64,000 nt of DNA. It comes from Vagococcus hydrophili. GTDB taxonomy: Bacteria; Bacillota; Bacilli; Lactobacillales; Vagococcaceae. The position numbers were made by a program, and so were the translations under genes. The stretch is from the NCBI RefSeq assembly GCF_011304195.1, contig NZ_CP049887.1:1488001-1552000 (forward strand). Direction: 5' to 3'. Positions 1 through 8,610 of this stretch are shown piece after piece. The notes under the pieces were generated by a model. It had not been told where the DNA came from. It ran no database searches and was given only the letters and a program-made list of their open reading frames with translations. Position 1 is the stretch's first letter. Every line of letters starts with the position of its first letter.

Positions 1-1
1 G

Positions 2-844
2 AAAAAAGGGGAAGAACTAGTTTATCATGCGAGAGAGGTAGAAGGTTATAGACTGTTAACACCAGAATCTACTAAAAAAATGATAGTAGATAAAAATGAA
101 GCTTTCATTGCTTTTAACTATGAGAAAATTAAACCTGAAACTCCGCAAGGTGATTATATTGCTGATGGCAGATATGTCACAGTAACTAATTCGAACTATA
201 ATACATGGTCTAATTTTTCATGGAAATATCGACAATCGGGCAAAGATTTATATAATAAAACATTTCAAGCTAAGGGAAGATACGAACATGAAAACGGAGC
301 AACGTATTATTCACTTTATGACGAAAAAGGAATTTGGTATGGCTATATCAATGAAAAAGGTGTAAAAGTTGGTAATGGGAAAGAGGGCGCGTATATTGGT
401 TACAATAAATATGTAACGATTACTAGTAAGAGCTATAATACATGGTCAAACTTCTCATGGAAGTATAAACAATCAGCTGATTTGATTACTAATAAAACCT
501 ATTTAGCCAAGGGAAAGTATCATCATATTAATGGATCGACTTATCTTTCATTATACGATAATCAAGGAACTTGGTATGGCTATATTAATGAAAAAGCAGG
601 TAAAGTTGCTAATGGTAAAGAAGGTGTATATATAGCTGATGGTAGAAAAGTTAAAGTAGTTAATAAAAACTATAATACGTGGTCAAACTTTTCTTGGAAA
701 TACCGTCAATCAACTAAAAATATGTATGGTAAGACTTACACAGCTCGTGGAAGATATGAACACGCTAATGGAACAACTTATTATTCGTTATTTGATAATA
801 GTGGCAAATGGCAAGGCTATTTAAATTCTTCAGCGACAAAATAA
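2..844 (+). CDS. Secreted protein with three SH3-like wall-binding repeats (5'-partial)
   Basis: The reading frame is open to the left edge, so the gene starts outside the window; the ATG at 80 is probably internal. About 280 residues are visible. They consist of three tandem repeats of about 79 residues, each with the core NYNTWSNFSWKY, then a NKTY/KGRYEH block, then YSLYDxxGxWYGYIN. This Trp/Tyr/Gly-rich pattern resembles the SH3-like (GW-type) cell-surface-binding modules at the C-terminus of autolysins and other secreted enzymes of Lactobacillales. By inference the product is exported and held to the wall by these repeats; any catalytic domain lies upstream and cannot be seen. The gene ends just before a hairpin shared with the convergent minus-strand block. 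Confidence 0.7.
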   Translation, partial: KKGEELVYHAREVEGYRLLTPESTKKMIVDKNEAFIAFNYEKIKPETPQGDYIADGRYVTVTNSNYNTWSNFSWKYRQSGKDLYNKTFQAKGRYEHENGATYYSLYDEKGIWYGYINEKGVKVGNGKEGAYIGYNKYVTITSKSYNTWSNFSWKYKQSADLITNKTYLAKGKYHHINGSTYLSLYDNQGTWYGYINEKAGKVANGKEGVYIADGRKVKVVNKNYNTWSNFSWKYRQSTKNMYGKTYTARGRYEHANGTTYYSLFDNSGKWQGYLNSSATK

Positions 845-859
845 ATATAGCAGAATAAG

Positions 860-895
860 AAAAGCTCCCATGATTTTTTCATAGGGAGCTTTTTA
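860..895. terminator. Bidirectional rho-independent terminator
   Basis: The arms AAAGCTCCC and GGGAGCTTTT flank an A/T-rich loop, with a T-run on the plus side and a T-rich tail on the minus side. It sits between the convergent SH3-repeat gene and the minus-strand block ending at 906. Confidence 0.75.
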
Positions 896-905
896 CTAGT
901 TAATT

Positions 906-1739
906 TTACCACCCACCAGGCTCCATTTCCCAACCATTAGGAGCATCAGTACCAATTGCACCATCATTTTTTGAAGGTGTTGATGGCTCTTTAGGTGGAG
1001 CAGGTGGTGTCACATTTGGTTGAGCGTTATTTCCTACATTACCACCAGCATTTTGATTATTGTTATTCGTAGCTGGCGAATTGTTAGTATTTCCACCAGT
1101 ATTCTGATTTTGTATAGGTTCTTGGACAGTTTCTTGATGATTAACCTCACCTTGATCATTTTGAACAATTTGCTCAGTAGGTTGTTGTCCTTGTGTCGGA
1201 TTAGAGTTAGCTGAATTATTGACTTGTTCTGAGGTTTTTTTCTCGTTCTCAACTTTCTTTTTATTCTCAGCCATTTGTTTTTTTAGAGTATCTAATTTCT
1301 TCTGAGCCTCTTCTTTATCTTTCTTCACGTAATCATCTGTTAATTTATCAATCAATTTTTGAGTAGACGTGATATCATCTTTATTTTTTGATTTGGTCGC
1401 TTTTTCTAAAGATGAGTTAACCTCTGATATTTGTTTCAAGAAAGCTTCTAGCTTAGTTAATTTGTCACTAAGCTTTTCTTTTTCTTTCTTCTGATTGTCG
1501 CTTAATTTAGAAATATCAGTTTTTGCTTTTTTGATATCATCATCTTTTCTGGTTTTATAAGCTTCATCTACAGAAGTATTTGCTTTTTCTAATGTTTGTT
1601 TCTCTTTTTTTAAAAGGGTCTCTTGTTTCTCATCAGCAATACGTTGCGCTTCAGCTTTTTGTTGGTAGATGATAGCAAATGAAATGCTAATTGCAAGAAC
1701 GACTCCAATAATAGAGAGTAATATATTTTTCTTTTTCAA
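906..1739 (-). CDS. Signal-anchored coiled-coil protein of unknown function
   Basis: The 277-residue product starts with MKKKN and a hydrophobic segment (about residues 6-25) that reads as a signal anchor. Residues 30-175 are extremely Lys/Glu/Asp-rich with heptad-like spacing, suggesting a long extracellular coiled coil. Residues 175-250 are an Asn/Gln/Pro-rich low-complexity spacer, and the protein ends in a short PNGWEMEPGGW tail. There is no LPXTG motif. It is the last gene of a five-gene minus-strand group of zinc-ribbon membrane proteins and lipoproteins, 30 bp after the preceding member. I do not recognise a family; an envelope-associated role is inferred from topology and neighbours only. 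Confidence 0.6.
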   Translation of the reverse strand: MKKKNILLSIIGVVLAISISFAIIYQQKAEAQRIADEKQETLLKKEKQTLEKANTSVDEAYKTRKDDDIKKAKTDISKLSDNQKKEKEKLSDKLTKLEAFLKQISEVNSSLEKATKSKNKDDITSTQKLIDKLTDDYVKKDKEEAQKKLDTLKKQMAENKKKVENEKKTSEQVNNSANSNPTQGQQPTEQIVQNDQGEVNHQETVQEPIQNQNTGGNTNNSPATNNNNQNAGGNVGNNAQPNVTPPAPPKEPSTPSKNDGAIGTDAPNGWEMEPGGW

Positions 1740-1769
1740 TAACTTATCTCCTATATGTTATATTATTTA

Positions 1770-2336
1770 TTAAAAACTCATAAGAATTGCCTTAAATACA
1801 AGAACTACTGGAATTGGAATAGAGGCAATTATTACAAGTAGGGCTGCACCTATGACGTGAAGGATACCTATATCAATTTTCTTTTTGAGAAACTGTTCTT
1901 TTATTGTGTTTCGGAATAAAAGTAAGAAGCTGACAACCATAATGATTGCATAAATAGGAAATAGCCAAGTTAAATAAGAATTAATAATATCTTGATTATC
2001 ACTTTCAAATACTACTAAAATAAAAACAAGAAACCAAGCAGAATAAGCAAAGGATAGTTGATAGGCTAATTTTCTTCCTGTCTCACTTATACTTGGAAAT
2101 CTCCGTTGTTTCATCAGAAAATGATTAACCGACAAAGGATTTATGATAGCGATTGGAAGAACTAAGGATATCACTCCTAGAAGAAGGACAAGTTTCATTG
2201 CACTATCAGAAATACTTCCTGAATTATTTGTAGAAGTATAATAATTTGAATGATTATTGTTTACGGATACAGATGCTTTACAATTTGGGCAAACGCCTGA
2301 TCCACTAGGTAATCCATACCCACAACTTGGACACAT
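1770..2336 (-). CDS. Zinc-ribbon membrane protein of unknown function
   Basis: The 188-residue protein begins MCPSCGYG and has a second CPNC pair around residues 17-20, giving a CxxC...CxxC zinc ribbon at the extreme N-terminus. A Ser/Asn-rich linker follows, then four hydrophobic stretches (about residues 45-70, 90-110, 120-142 and 155-180) predicted to span the membrane. The ribbon would face the cytoplasm. A ribosome binding site (GAGGAAAGAGG) precedes the ATG. It lies 24 bp after a lipoprotein gene in the same direction. The family resembles the many zinc-ribbon membrane proteins of Firmicutes without an assigned function, so none is given here. Confidence 0.65.
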   Translation of the reverse strand: MCPSCGYGLPSGSGVCPNCKASVSVNNNHSNYYTSTNNSGSISDSAMKLVLLLGVISLVLPIAIINPLSVNHFLMKQRRFPSISETGRKLAYQLSFAYSAWFLVFILVVFESDNQDIINSYLTWLFPIYAIIMVVSFLLLFRNTIKEQFLKKKIDIGILHVIGAALLVIIASIPIPVVLVFKAILMSF

Positions 2337-2360
2337 AAAAAAACCTCTTTCCTCTAATGA

Positions 2361-2720
2361 TTACTTTTCCTTTTTAGTAAACTTAACATTATTAATAAAA
2401 ATCCCTGATAAGTCATCTGTTGCTTTGATAGTGAAGGATTTTTTATCTTTGGAAAGGACAGCATCTACCGTTATATCATCAGGATATTTCATTTTTAATT
2501 CATTATCGTTGATTTCGTAAGTGGCTTCTTTTTTTTCTTCACCACTATCGTTAATTTCAAAGACTTTGTCATCTTTAAATCTTAATGTGACGGTTTCTTC
2601 TGTTAAAAGAAGGTTTATTTTAGCAGTATAATCACCGCTTAATTTTTTTGAACCACAAGCAGATAATACAAGTAAACTGAATAATACTAAAGTCAGTCCG
2701 AATGTTAATTTCTTTTTCAT
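2361..2720 (-). CDS. Small lipoprotein with a YTAK...KSFTI C-terminal domain
   Basis: The 119-residue product starts MKKKLTFGL and has a classic lipobox LSAC at about residues 19-22, so it should be lipidated and membrane-tethered. The chosen ATG (2720) is preceded by GGAGGAGTAAATAAA; the longer frame reaching 2792 would lack the signal peptide and run into the upstream gene. The mature part (LSGDYTAK...IRFKDDK...KSFTIKATD) is probably a small beta-rich domain. It resembles the C-terminal domain of the zinc-ribbon protein at 3776-4432 in the same cluster. The exact function is unknown. Confidence 0.65.
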   Translation of the reverse strand: MKKKLTFGLTLVLFSLLVLSACGSKKLSGDYTAKINLLLTEETVTLRFKDDKVFEINDSGEEKKEATYEINDNELKMKYPDDITVDAVLSKDKKSFTIKATDDLSGIFINNVKFTKKEK

Positions 2721-2742
2721 TTTATTTACTCCTCCAAATAGG

Positions 2743-3786
2743 TTATTTTTCTCGGTAATAAGCTTCTGTTCCAACGCCAGATTGTCCAGCACCCATAATT
2801 AATCTGTCTTTACTTGAATCAGAATCATCCGCATCAGACATTTTAACGCCGCTGGGAATAATAGCGATAGGAGCAAAAGGGGACATCTTAATTTTAGGAT
2901 TAAACGTTCCGATACTGCCAATCATATAGTCACCTTGAATGGTTCCAGGGGAAATAACAGTAGAATAGCCATTTTTCTCAGTTCCACTGACAACGGCTCC
3001 GCTAGAGATTGTAGTTTTACTGTCAGCAGGTTTATTTTCTATTTTATCTGTAATGACAAGCGTTTCTCCTTTAGTAGGATTTTTCCAAGTCCCTACTAAA
3101 CTTGATAGATCATTACTAGCTAACTTAGCAAGATCTAACTTTAACTCACTAGATTTTTTTTCCTCTTTTTTATCACCTTTAATGAATACTGAAGTTGATT
3201 GGAGATTACTTGACCAAACAACAATGACATCTTGTGTATTTGTTTCATATTTTTCATCAGTGGTAAATTCTGTCGTAGTTCCTTTAGGATAGAACATAAC
3301 CGACCAATTAATTGCGACCATTTGATCAACAAGGGAAGCTGCAAGCGTATTATCTTTTTCTTTAAATGTTATTTCATGCTCACCGTTATTGTCAGTTAAT
3401 GTTTTCCCAGTGACTGTTAGACCGATACTAGTGATTTGATCTTTGGTAATAGAAAGTTGATTTGTGCCACCCATCTCATACTGCACGCCATCTTTTCCAG
3501 GTTTGTGATTATTACCATGAATAACTTCTTGCCAATCGCCTTGGATACTCGAAAAATCACCAGTCTTAATCTTAGAAATGTCCATCGCCAATTTTTCACT
3601 ACTATTATCAGTCGATTTTTTAGTTTCTTTTTTAGAAGTTGTTTCAGATGTTGGTTTGTTTCCTTTTGTTTCTGTAGTTGTTACTTTAGTTTGAGTGTCT
3701 TTTTTATCCTTAGTCTCGCAAGCTGATAAACTTAACAAAGCAATCATAGCGAAACTTGCATAAAAGAATTTTTTATTATTTTTCAT
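2743..3786 (-). CDS. Lipoprotein with two DUF6287-like domains
   Basis: The 347-residue product has a lipoprotein signal with lipobox LSAC (Cys at about residue 23), then a Lys/Thr-rich spacer to about residue 65. Two copies of a domain follow, beginning MDISKIKTGDFSSIQGDWQ (about residue 68) and LDLAKLASNDLSSLVGTWK (about residue 220). The motif (I/L)xxGDFSSIxGxW is what I know from DUF6287 lipoproteins of streptococci and enterococci, which have no assigned activity. The start codon lies inside the last codons of the preceding gene (11-bp overlap), implying translational coupling. It probably works at the outer face of the membrane together with its neighbours. Confidence 0.6.
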   Translation of the reverse strand: MKNNKKFFYASFAMIALLSLSACETKDKKDTQTKVTTTETKGNKPTSETTSKKETKKSTDNSSEKLAMDISKIKTGDFSSIQGDWQEVIHGNNHKPGKDGVQYEMGGTNQLSITKDQITSIGLTVTGKTLTDNNGEHEITFKEKDNTLAASLVDQMVAINWSVMFYPKGTTTEFTTDEKYETNTQDVIVVWSSNLQSTSVFIKGDKKEEKKSSELKLDLAKLASNDLSSLVGTWKNPTKGETLVITDKIENKPADSKTTISSGAVVSGTEKNGYSTVISPGTIQGDYMIGSIGTFNPKIKMSPFAPIAIIPSGVKMSDADDSDSSKDRLIMGAGQSGVGTEAYYREK

Positions 3787-4432
3787 CTTTATTAAATGTC
3801 ATCCCCCATAGTTTAAATGATTTTCTATCGTCTGTAATGGTTCCGTCGATAGATTCTTCTCCGTCTTTAGAAAAGAAAGAAATTTTATTCTTTTCAATTT
3901 TATATGTCCCTTTGTTATCTGCATTCTTAGTCTCTTCATATTTATCTCCATTAAATTTGATAGAAGTAGAGGATTCAACACCTAAAAATTTCGTTTTTTG
4001 GGTGTAAACACCACTTAAACCTTTAGGCATAAGCATAAAGATTGAGATAATTACTAAAACAACTGCTCCCAAACCACCAATTAGCCAGCTAGGCTTGATT
4101 TTTTTACCAGTTTTTTCACTAGCTGTATTAGCAAGGTTAGTTGTGCTTTCTATGGTAGATTGAGTTACTTTTTGAAAAGCTTCTTTCCCTTTAGAAAAAT
4201 TAAGCTTAGTGGATAATTTATTTCCACAACCAACACAGTAATCTTGTTCTTCAGTGACCGTTTCGCCACAATGGCTACAGTGTTTTTTTATTTTTCCTTT
4301 ACTAACCCCACAAGAAACACAAAAAGCCGCATTAGGGTCCATTTCTGAACCACAGTTTGTACAAAAATATTTTTGAGTGATTTGTTCTTCTTGGTTTTTT
4401 TGTTCTTCTTTTTTTTCATTTTCGTTTTCCAT
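3776..4432 (-). CDS. Zinc-ribbon, single-span membrane protein with extracellular domain
   Basis: The 218-residue protein carries CxxC pairs in YFCTNCGS, FCVSCGV, HCSHCGE and YCVGCGN between residues 22 and 72, that is, two zinc ribbons. One transmembrane helix lies at about residues 117-135. The outer domain runs from LSGVYTQKTKF to FKLWGMTFNKDEK. That outer domain shows the same order of short motifs (LSGxY, IxFxxDKxE, Tyr-x-Ile-x-x-Asn, KSFxL) as the small lipoprotein at 2361-2720. It is the first gene of the minus-strand group, with AAAAAAGGAGATT upstream of the ATG. The architecture (cytoplasmic ribbon, one helix, outside domain) recalls TcaA-type proteins, but I cannot assign it to that family. 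Confidence 0.6.
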   Translation of the reverse strand: MENENEKKEEQKNQEEQITQKYFCTNCGSEMDPNAAFCVSCGVSKGKIKKHCSHCGETVTEEQDYCVGCGNKLSTKLNFSKGKEAFQKVTQSTIESTTNLANTASEKTGKKIKPSWLIGGLGAVVLVIISIFMLMPKGLSGVYTQKTKFLGVESSTSIKFNGDKYEETKNADNKGTYKIEKNKISFFSKDGEESIDGTITDDRKSFKLWGMTFNKDEK

Positions 4433-5076
4433 AAGTAATCTCCTTTTTTTATGTCACCATATTAAGTCTACCATAAAAATAACACTTGTATTTCCAATTT
4501 TTAACTTTATGTACGTAAAAATTGATAAACTCTAACATATATTACTATTTTGTAAATCCTATAGTTATTTAACTTGTGTGAAGCAGAAAAGATTGACATT
4601 GATTCAACTTGACTGTGGATTCGATAATAAGTAAGAAATAATTAGAGAAAATTATGATATTTCACAAGAAAATAGTTAACGCCGATAAAATTTTTTTCGC
4701 ACAAAAAATAAAAAAGTTATCTATGCAATGGAATTTAAAGGAAAAAGACCTCCTCCAGCCATTCCAAAATGGAATAACAGAGAAAGTCTTTTTTTTATGC
4801 CATCCTATATGATGAAAAAACTTAATATTTGTTAATAGTGAACAGATAGTTAATAAAAATAAAAGCCAGTCGATATTTCAAATGAACGCTAAAGGTTATA
4901 AAACCAAGCTCTAGATATTCAAATATTCGAATACTTATTTTTTTTGTCATTAAATAACTAATATACGTTAAAAACATAACAAATTTTTAAAATGTTTATC
5001 GCAAAAAAACATGTTAATTAGTAAACGATTATGGTAAAATGAGAAAAATCTAATTTTTGAAAGGCGAGTGAAGTGT
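4433..5076. other. AT-rich divergent intergenic region with one hairpin (4741-4796)
   Basis: No convincing gene is visible. A two-part hairpin occurs at 4741-4796: outer arms AAAAAGAC and GTCTTTTTT, inner arms ATTCCA and TGGAAT, ending in a T-run. It would terminate a plus-strand transcript arising in this gap, for example from the TTGACA at 4593-4598, whose -10 partner is poor. The rest is AT-rich sequence that should hold the divergent promoters. Confidence 0.4.
4470..4497 (-). promoter_or_regulatory. Possible promoter of the zinc-ribbon/lipoprotein cluster
   Basis: On the minus strand, TTGGAA and TATGGT are separated by 16 bp and lie about 40 bp upstream of the first gene of the block. 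The -10 box is weak, so this is only a candidate. Confidence 0.35.
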
Positions 5077-6324
5077 ATGGTCGAAGCAATAAAAAAAATG
5101 TCATTAATTCAAAAAATCATGATAGGGATTGTGATTGGAACAACCTTAGGAATCTTGGTACCTGAATGGTCCTTTATCAGCAGTCTAGGCGAGTTGTTTA
5201 TTGGTGCCCTAAAAGGAATCGCTCCTTTGCTAGTCTTTGTCTTAATTATTGCTTCCTTAGCAGGACAAAAAGCAGGAGCCAAAACATACGTTGGTCCTGT
5301 GGTGGTTGTGTATTTACTGGCAACTTTTTTAGCAGCACTCGTGGCAGTCATTATCAGCTACGCCTTTCCGATTGAAATTGTTTTAGATGTATCAGAAGAA
5401 ATTTCCGCTGCGCCAAGTCAATTGGGTGACGTCTTAGGAAATATCTTAACAAGTGTTGTTCAAAATCCGATTCAAGGAATGATGGAAGGAAATTATTTAG
5501 CCGTGCTATTTTGGGCATCATTAATTGGAATTAGTTTACGTCAAAGCTCAGAGAACACAAAAGATTTTCTGGAAAACATTTCAACAGGTATTACAAAAGT
5601 TGTACAGATGATTATTAATTTAGCGCCTATTGGGGTGACAGGTTTAGTTTTCACTTCTGTCGCAACAACAGGTCTTAGTGGCTTAGCGAAGTATGGTCAG
5701 CTGTTACTTCTTTTAGTTGGTACAATGACTTTTATGGCTCTGATCGTTTACCCAGCGATTGTCTTTTGGCAAATTCGTCAGAACCCATATCCATTAGTCT
5801 TTTTCGTCTTAAAAGAAAGTGCCATGCCAGCCTTCTTTACACGAAGCTCAGCAGCGAATATCCCGGTTAACATCAGATTAGCTAAGGCGCTAAATTTAAG
5901 TGAAGAGTCGTACTCAGTTTCGATTCCTTTAGGTGCAACCATCAATATGGGGGGAGCTGCCATAACAATTACCATTATGACTCTAGCAACAGTTAACACA
6001 TTAGGAATGGATGTTCCTATTCACTTAGCTTTTTTACTAAGTCTTATTGCTGCTATATCAGCCTGTGGGGCTTCAGGAATTGCTGGAGGTTCTCTATTAT
6101 TAATTCCTCTAGCATGTAGTTTGTTTGGAATACCTGATGACATCGCTATGCAAGTAGTTGGTGTTGGTTTCATTATTGGTGTCATCCAAGATTCTGTGGA
6201 AACAGCCTTAAATTCATCAAGTGACTTATTATTTACAGCCTCTGTGGAATTTGCAGATCGCCGTAAAAATGGCGAAGTGGTGGAGTTAAACGGGAATTTT
6301 GGTGCGGATAATCGAGTGTATTAA
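5077..6324 (+). CDS. sstT: Serine/threonine:Na+ symporter SstT
   Basis: This is a 415-residue dicarboxylate/amino acid:cation symporter (DAACS) family protein with about eight membrane helices plus re-entrant loops. Motifs typical of SstT are clear: FFTRSSAANIPVN at about residues 250-262, and SVSIPLGATINMGGAAITI around residues 278-296, the substrate/Na+ binding core. By family knowledge it takes up serine and threonine with sodium at the cell membrane. The ATG at 5077 was preferred over the GTG at 5068 because AAGGCG (5061-5066) lies too close to the GTG. The gene stands alone, followed by a strong terminator. Confidence 0.85.
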   Translation: MVEAIKKMSLIQKIMIGIVIGTTLGILVPEWSFISSLGELFIGALKGIAPLLVFVLIIASLAGQKAGAKTYVGPVVVVYLLATFLAALVAVIISYAFPIEIVLDVSEEISAAPSQLGDVLGNILTSVVQNPIQGMMEGNYLAVLFWASLIGISLRQSSENTKDFLENISTGITKVVQMIINLAPIGVTGLVFTSVATTGLSGLAKYGQLLLLLVGTMTFMALIVYPAIVFWQIRQNPYPLVFFVLKESAMPAFFTRSSAANIPVNIRLAKALNLSEESYSVSIPLGATINMGGAAITITIMTLATVNTLGMDVPIHLAFLLSLIAAISACGASGIAGGSLLLIPLACSLFGIPDDIAMQVVGVGFIIGVIQDSVETALNSSSDLLFTASVEFADRRKNGEVVELNGNFGADNRVY

Positions 6325-6378
6325 AAAAAGGATCAAGTAACGTAAATCAATTGATTTCGTTACTTGATTCTTTTTTTT
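6325..6378 (+). terminator. Terminator after sstT
   Basis: GATCAAGTAACG pairs with CGTTACTTGATTC across an inner AATCAATTGATT palindrome and is followed by a run of T. Confidence 0.85.
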
Positions 6379-6388
6379 AGCTAGTTAA

Positions 6389-7222
6389 TTAATTTTTAAT
6401 GGTTTTAATTCTTCTAAATGATTGCTCGGCTTTTCCAGTATGTAATTGCCATGTATGCCAAAATACGAATGGTAATGCAATAATTGCATTGGCAATTCCC
6501 CAGTACTTCATTACATCTGGGTTAAACCAAGTACTTGAATTCATAATTTTAGGGAACAACTCTGGTACAATTGCACGAATTAAAAGGTGTGTTGCTAGTG
6601 TGTAAACTCGTGCAATCACATATAATTCCGGACGTCCTTTGATAATTGGATACACTTCTGCAGCTAGTAAAATACAGATTGAACTCGCGAAGAAGGTTGC
6701 TCCTTCTGCATAAACAAAAGCCATATTCCATGTTGTATACAAGAAGTTCCACATAATTGTTGTATAAACTAAAAGGTCACCATTATTTTTATTTTCAATA
6801 TTCCAATATTTTGGTGCATATGGAATAGTAATACATAAGATAACTCCCGCCAAAGCATTGTAAAAGTTTCCCATTTGTAAGTCTTTGATGGTTGCTTCAG
6901 TAATATTTAGGAATAAAATGCCATATAAAAACCACAACATCCAATTCTTTCTTAAGAAACTCCAAACGCCACCTATCTTATTATCAGCATTTGCAACTCT
7001 GGCAAAACCAAGGACAATGGTTGGCAAAATAACGCTCAATATTTTTACCCATCTAAACCACCCCGATACGCCACTAGTCATAATCCATAGTGGAAAAGTT
7101 AACAACGTCGCTGCCCAAAACCAACTAGAAAAGCGATACTTCTTTCTCATGATTTCTACAATTAACATTAAAATACTGATGTAAACAATCATTGATACCC
7201 CATACTTAAAAACTAATCCCAT
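6389..7222 (-). CDS. Multi-pass membrane protein of unknown function
   Basis: The 277-residue protein has seven or eight hydrophobic helices spread over its whole length and no recognisable catalytic motif. Distinctive stretches are FSSWFWAATLLTFPLW, ITEATIKDLQMGNFYN, YTTIMWNFLYTTWN and FVFWHTWQLHTGKAE near the C-terminus. The many Trp and Tyr residues and the conserved-looking Asn/Glu in the helices suggest a real family. It could correspond to one of the DUF membrane families of Firmicutes (DUF5692 comes to mind, unverified). The gene is monocistronic, convergent with sstT and divergent from the WYL regulator remnant; AGGAGAGG precedes the start. Confidence 0.55.
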   Translation of the reverse strand: MGLVFKYGVSMIVYISILMLIVEIMRKKYRFSSWFWAATLLTFPLWIMTSGVSGWFRWVKILSVILPTIVLGFARVANADNKIGGVWSFLRKNWMLWFLYGILFLNITEATIKDLQMGNFYNALAGVILCITIPYAPKYWNIENKNNGDLLVYTTIMWNFLYTTWNMAFVYAEGATFFASSICILLAAEVYPIIKGRPELYVIARVYTLATHLLIRAIVPELFPKIMNSSTWFNPDVMKYWGIANAIIALPFVFWHTWQLHTGKAEQSFRRIKTIKN

Positions 7223-7452
7223 TTTACCTCTCCTTAATAACCAATAGTGAAAAAAATGTAATTTAATACATCACTGATTATAGCAGAAGTTTTCAAATAT
7301 TAAATGAGACCCTCATCAAAAATTATGATAGTTATATTAGATTAAAACTCTTATTTCTCATATTATAGTAAGGCCTACAGTACTTGGGTTTTGGAATTAT
7401 GAAATTGTTTCAAATAAAATTGCCTATCAGATTATTTTAGAATAAAAGAAAA

Positions 7453-7482
7453 CTGTCATCATTTAGTGTTTTAGCCTATAAT
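7453..7482 (+). promoter_or_regulatory. Probable promoter of the WYL regulator
   Basis: CTGTCA and a perfect TATAAT are separated by 18 bp, 36 bp before the ATG at 7519. Confidence 0.5.
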
Positions 7483-7518
7483 ATCTTTTAAATGACTAAT
7501 AAAAGGAGCATTGATTTG

Positions 7519-8520
7519 ATGAATTCACAACAACGAATGCTAACAATTTTTCTTCGCTTAATGACTGGTAAAAAATTAACAAAACGTGATTTGATGGAGG
7601 AATTTGATAAAAAAGGCACAACTATTCAACGTGATATTGGTTATATAGAAGAAGTGCTACTTAATAAAGTTTATAACAGTACACTTCCTGACACAGTTAA
7701 TATTGAACGTGATGGAAGAGGAAATTACCAATTAAAGCATATAGAAAATTTTAATGAATTCGAAAGACTAACCGATACGGATATTCTAATTTTAATAAAA
7801 ATATTACAATCCACAAGAATTTTTAATAAAGATGAATTTTTTTCTTTATCTAATAAGCTGCTTGCAATAGCTAATAATAGAGAATTAATAAAGCAATTTA
7901 TAGGAAATGAACAATTGTATTATCAAGGTGTAGCATCTGAAAATATCATTGGAAGTATAGAAATGGTAATGAATGCTATTGTTGATCATCAAATGTTATA
8001 GTTTTCTTATGGGAAGAATGGTGTAACTGAAACTTTCCAGCGTATTCCAAACGCTATTTATTTTTCAGACCTATATTTTTATATGCTGTCATCTTCCCAC
8101 ACTGCACAAGATGATACAGAGTTATCAGCAATGAATAAATTTAGAATACATAGTATGGTAGATACTAAAGTAATATCTTCTCGAAATAAAATAGATTACA
8201 AAAATAAATTTGAAGGTGGAATTTTTAGAACTCAAACAATACTACCTTTTCTTGGAAATCCGATAACAATTGTTTTAGATTTTTATTATGACCCAATGTA
8301 TGTATTAGATCGTTTTCCAAATTCAAAGATTATTCAAGCAAATGAAGATGGTAGTGTTCGAATTGAAATACAAGGCAATGATGGTTATGGTATGAAAATG
8401 TGGTTATCTGGTCAAAGTCATATGGTCAAAGTGATTTCTCCAAAACATTTGAGAGATTATTTAATTCAAGATATGAAAGATGCATTGAAATTGTATGGTG
8501 TAGAAATGAAAAGTGATTAA
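7519..8520 (+). pseudogene. WYL-domain transcriptional regulator interrupted by an in-frame TAG
   Basis: The same reading frame continues on both sides of a TAG codon at 7999-8001. The first part (start 7519, preceded by AAAAGGAG) has an N-terminal helix-turn-helix (QQRMLTIFLRLMTGKKLTKRDL, then TTIQRDIGYIEEVL) typical of DeoR/WYL regulators. After the TAG the frame reads FSYGKNGVTETFQRIPNAIYFSDLYFYML, the N-terminal strand of a WYL domain, and runs to 8520 with the usual WCX-like end. One nonsense mutation, for example AAG to TAG, therefore splits a regulator of about 333 residues. The first half could still bind DNA without its ligand-sensing part. The ECF S component 90 bp downstream is the likely regulatory target. 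Confidence 0.75.
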
Positions 8521-8610
8521 TTTTGTAGTTGTCATTCTAAAAAAGGTTAGGTAGTATTTAATAGATATTGAAAAACATACGTACTATATACTGAAAATGG
8601 AGTGAAGTTA

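Noticed and set aside
80-844. ATG at 80 as the true start of the SH3-repeat gene
   Set aside because: The frame is open to the window edge and no ribosome binding site precedes the ATG, so the gene is 5'-partial.
4741-4796. Member of the stop-codon palindrome family
   Set aside because: It has CCTCCAG-like text but lacks the conserved AGAGTG start, arms and inner stem; it is an ordinary hairpin.
7492-8001. Separate 169- and 145-residue genes at 7492 and 8083
   Set aside because: Both are in the same frame and together form one HTH-WYL protein interrupted by a single TAG.
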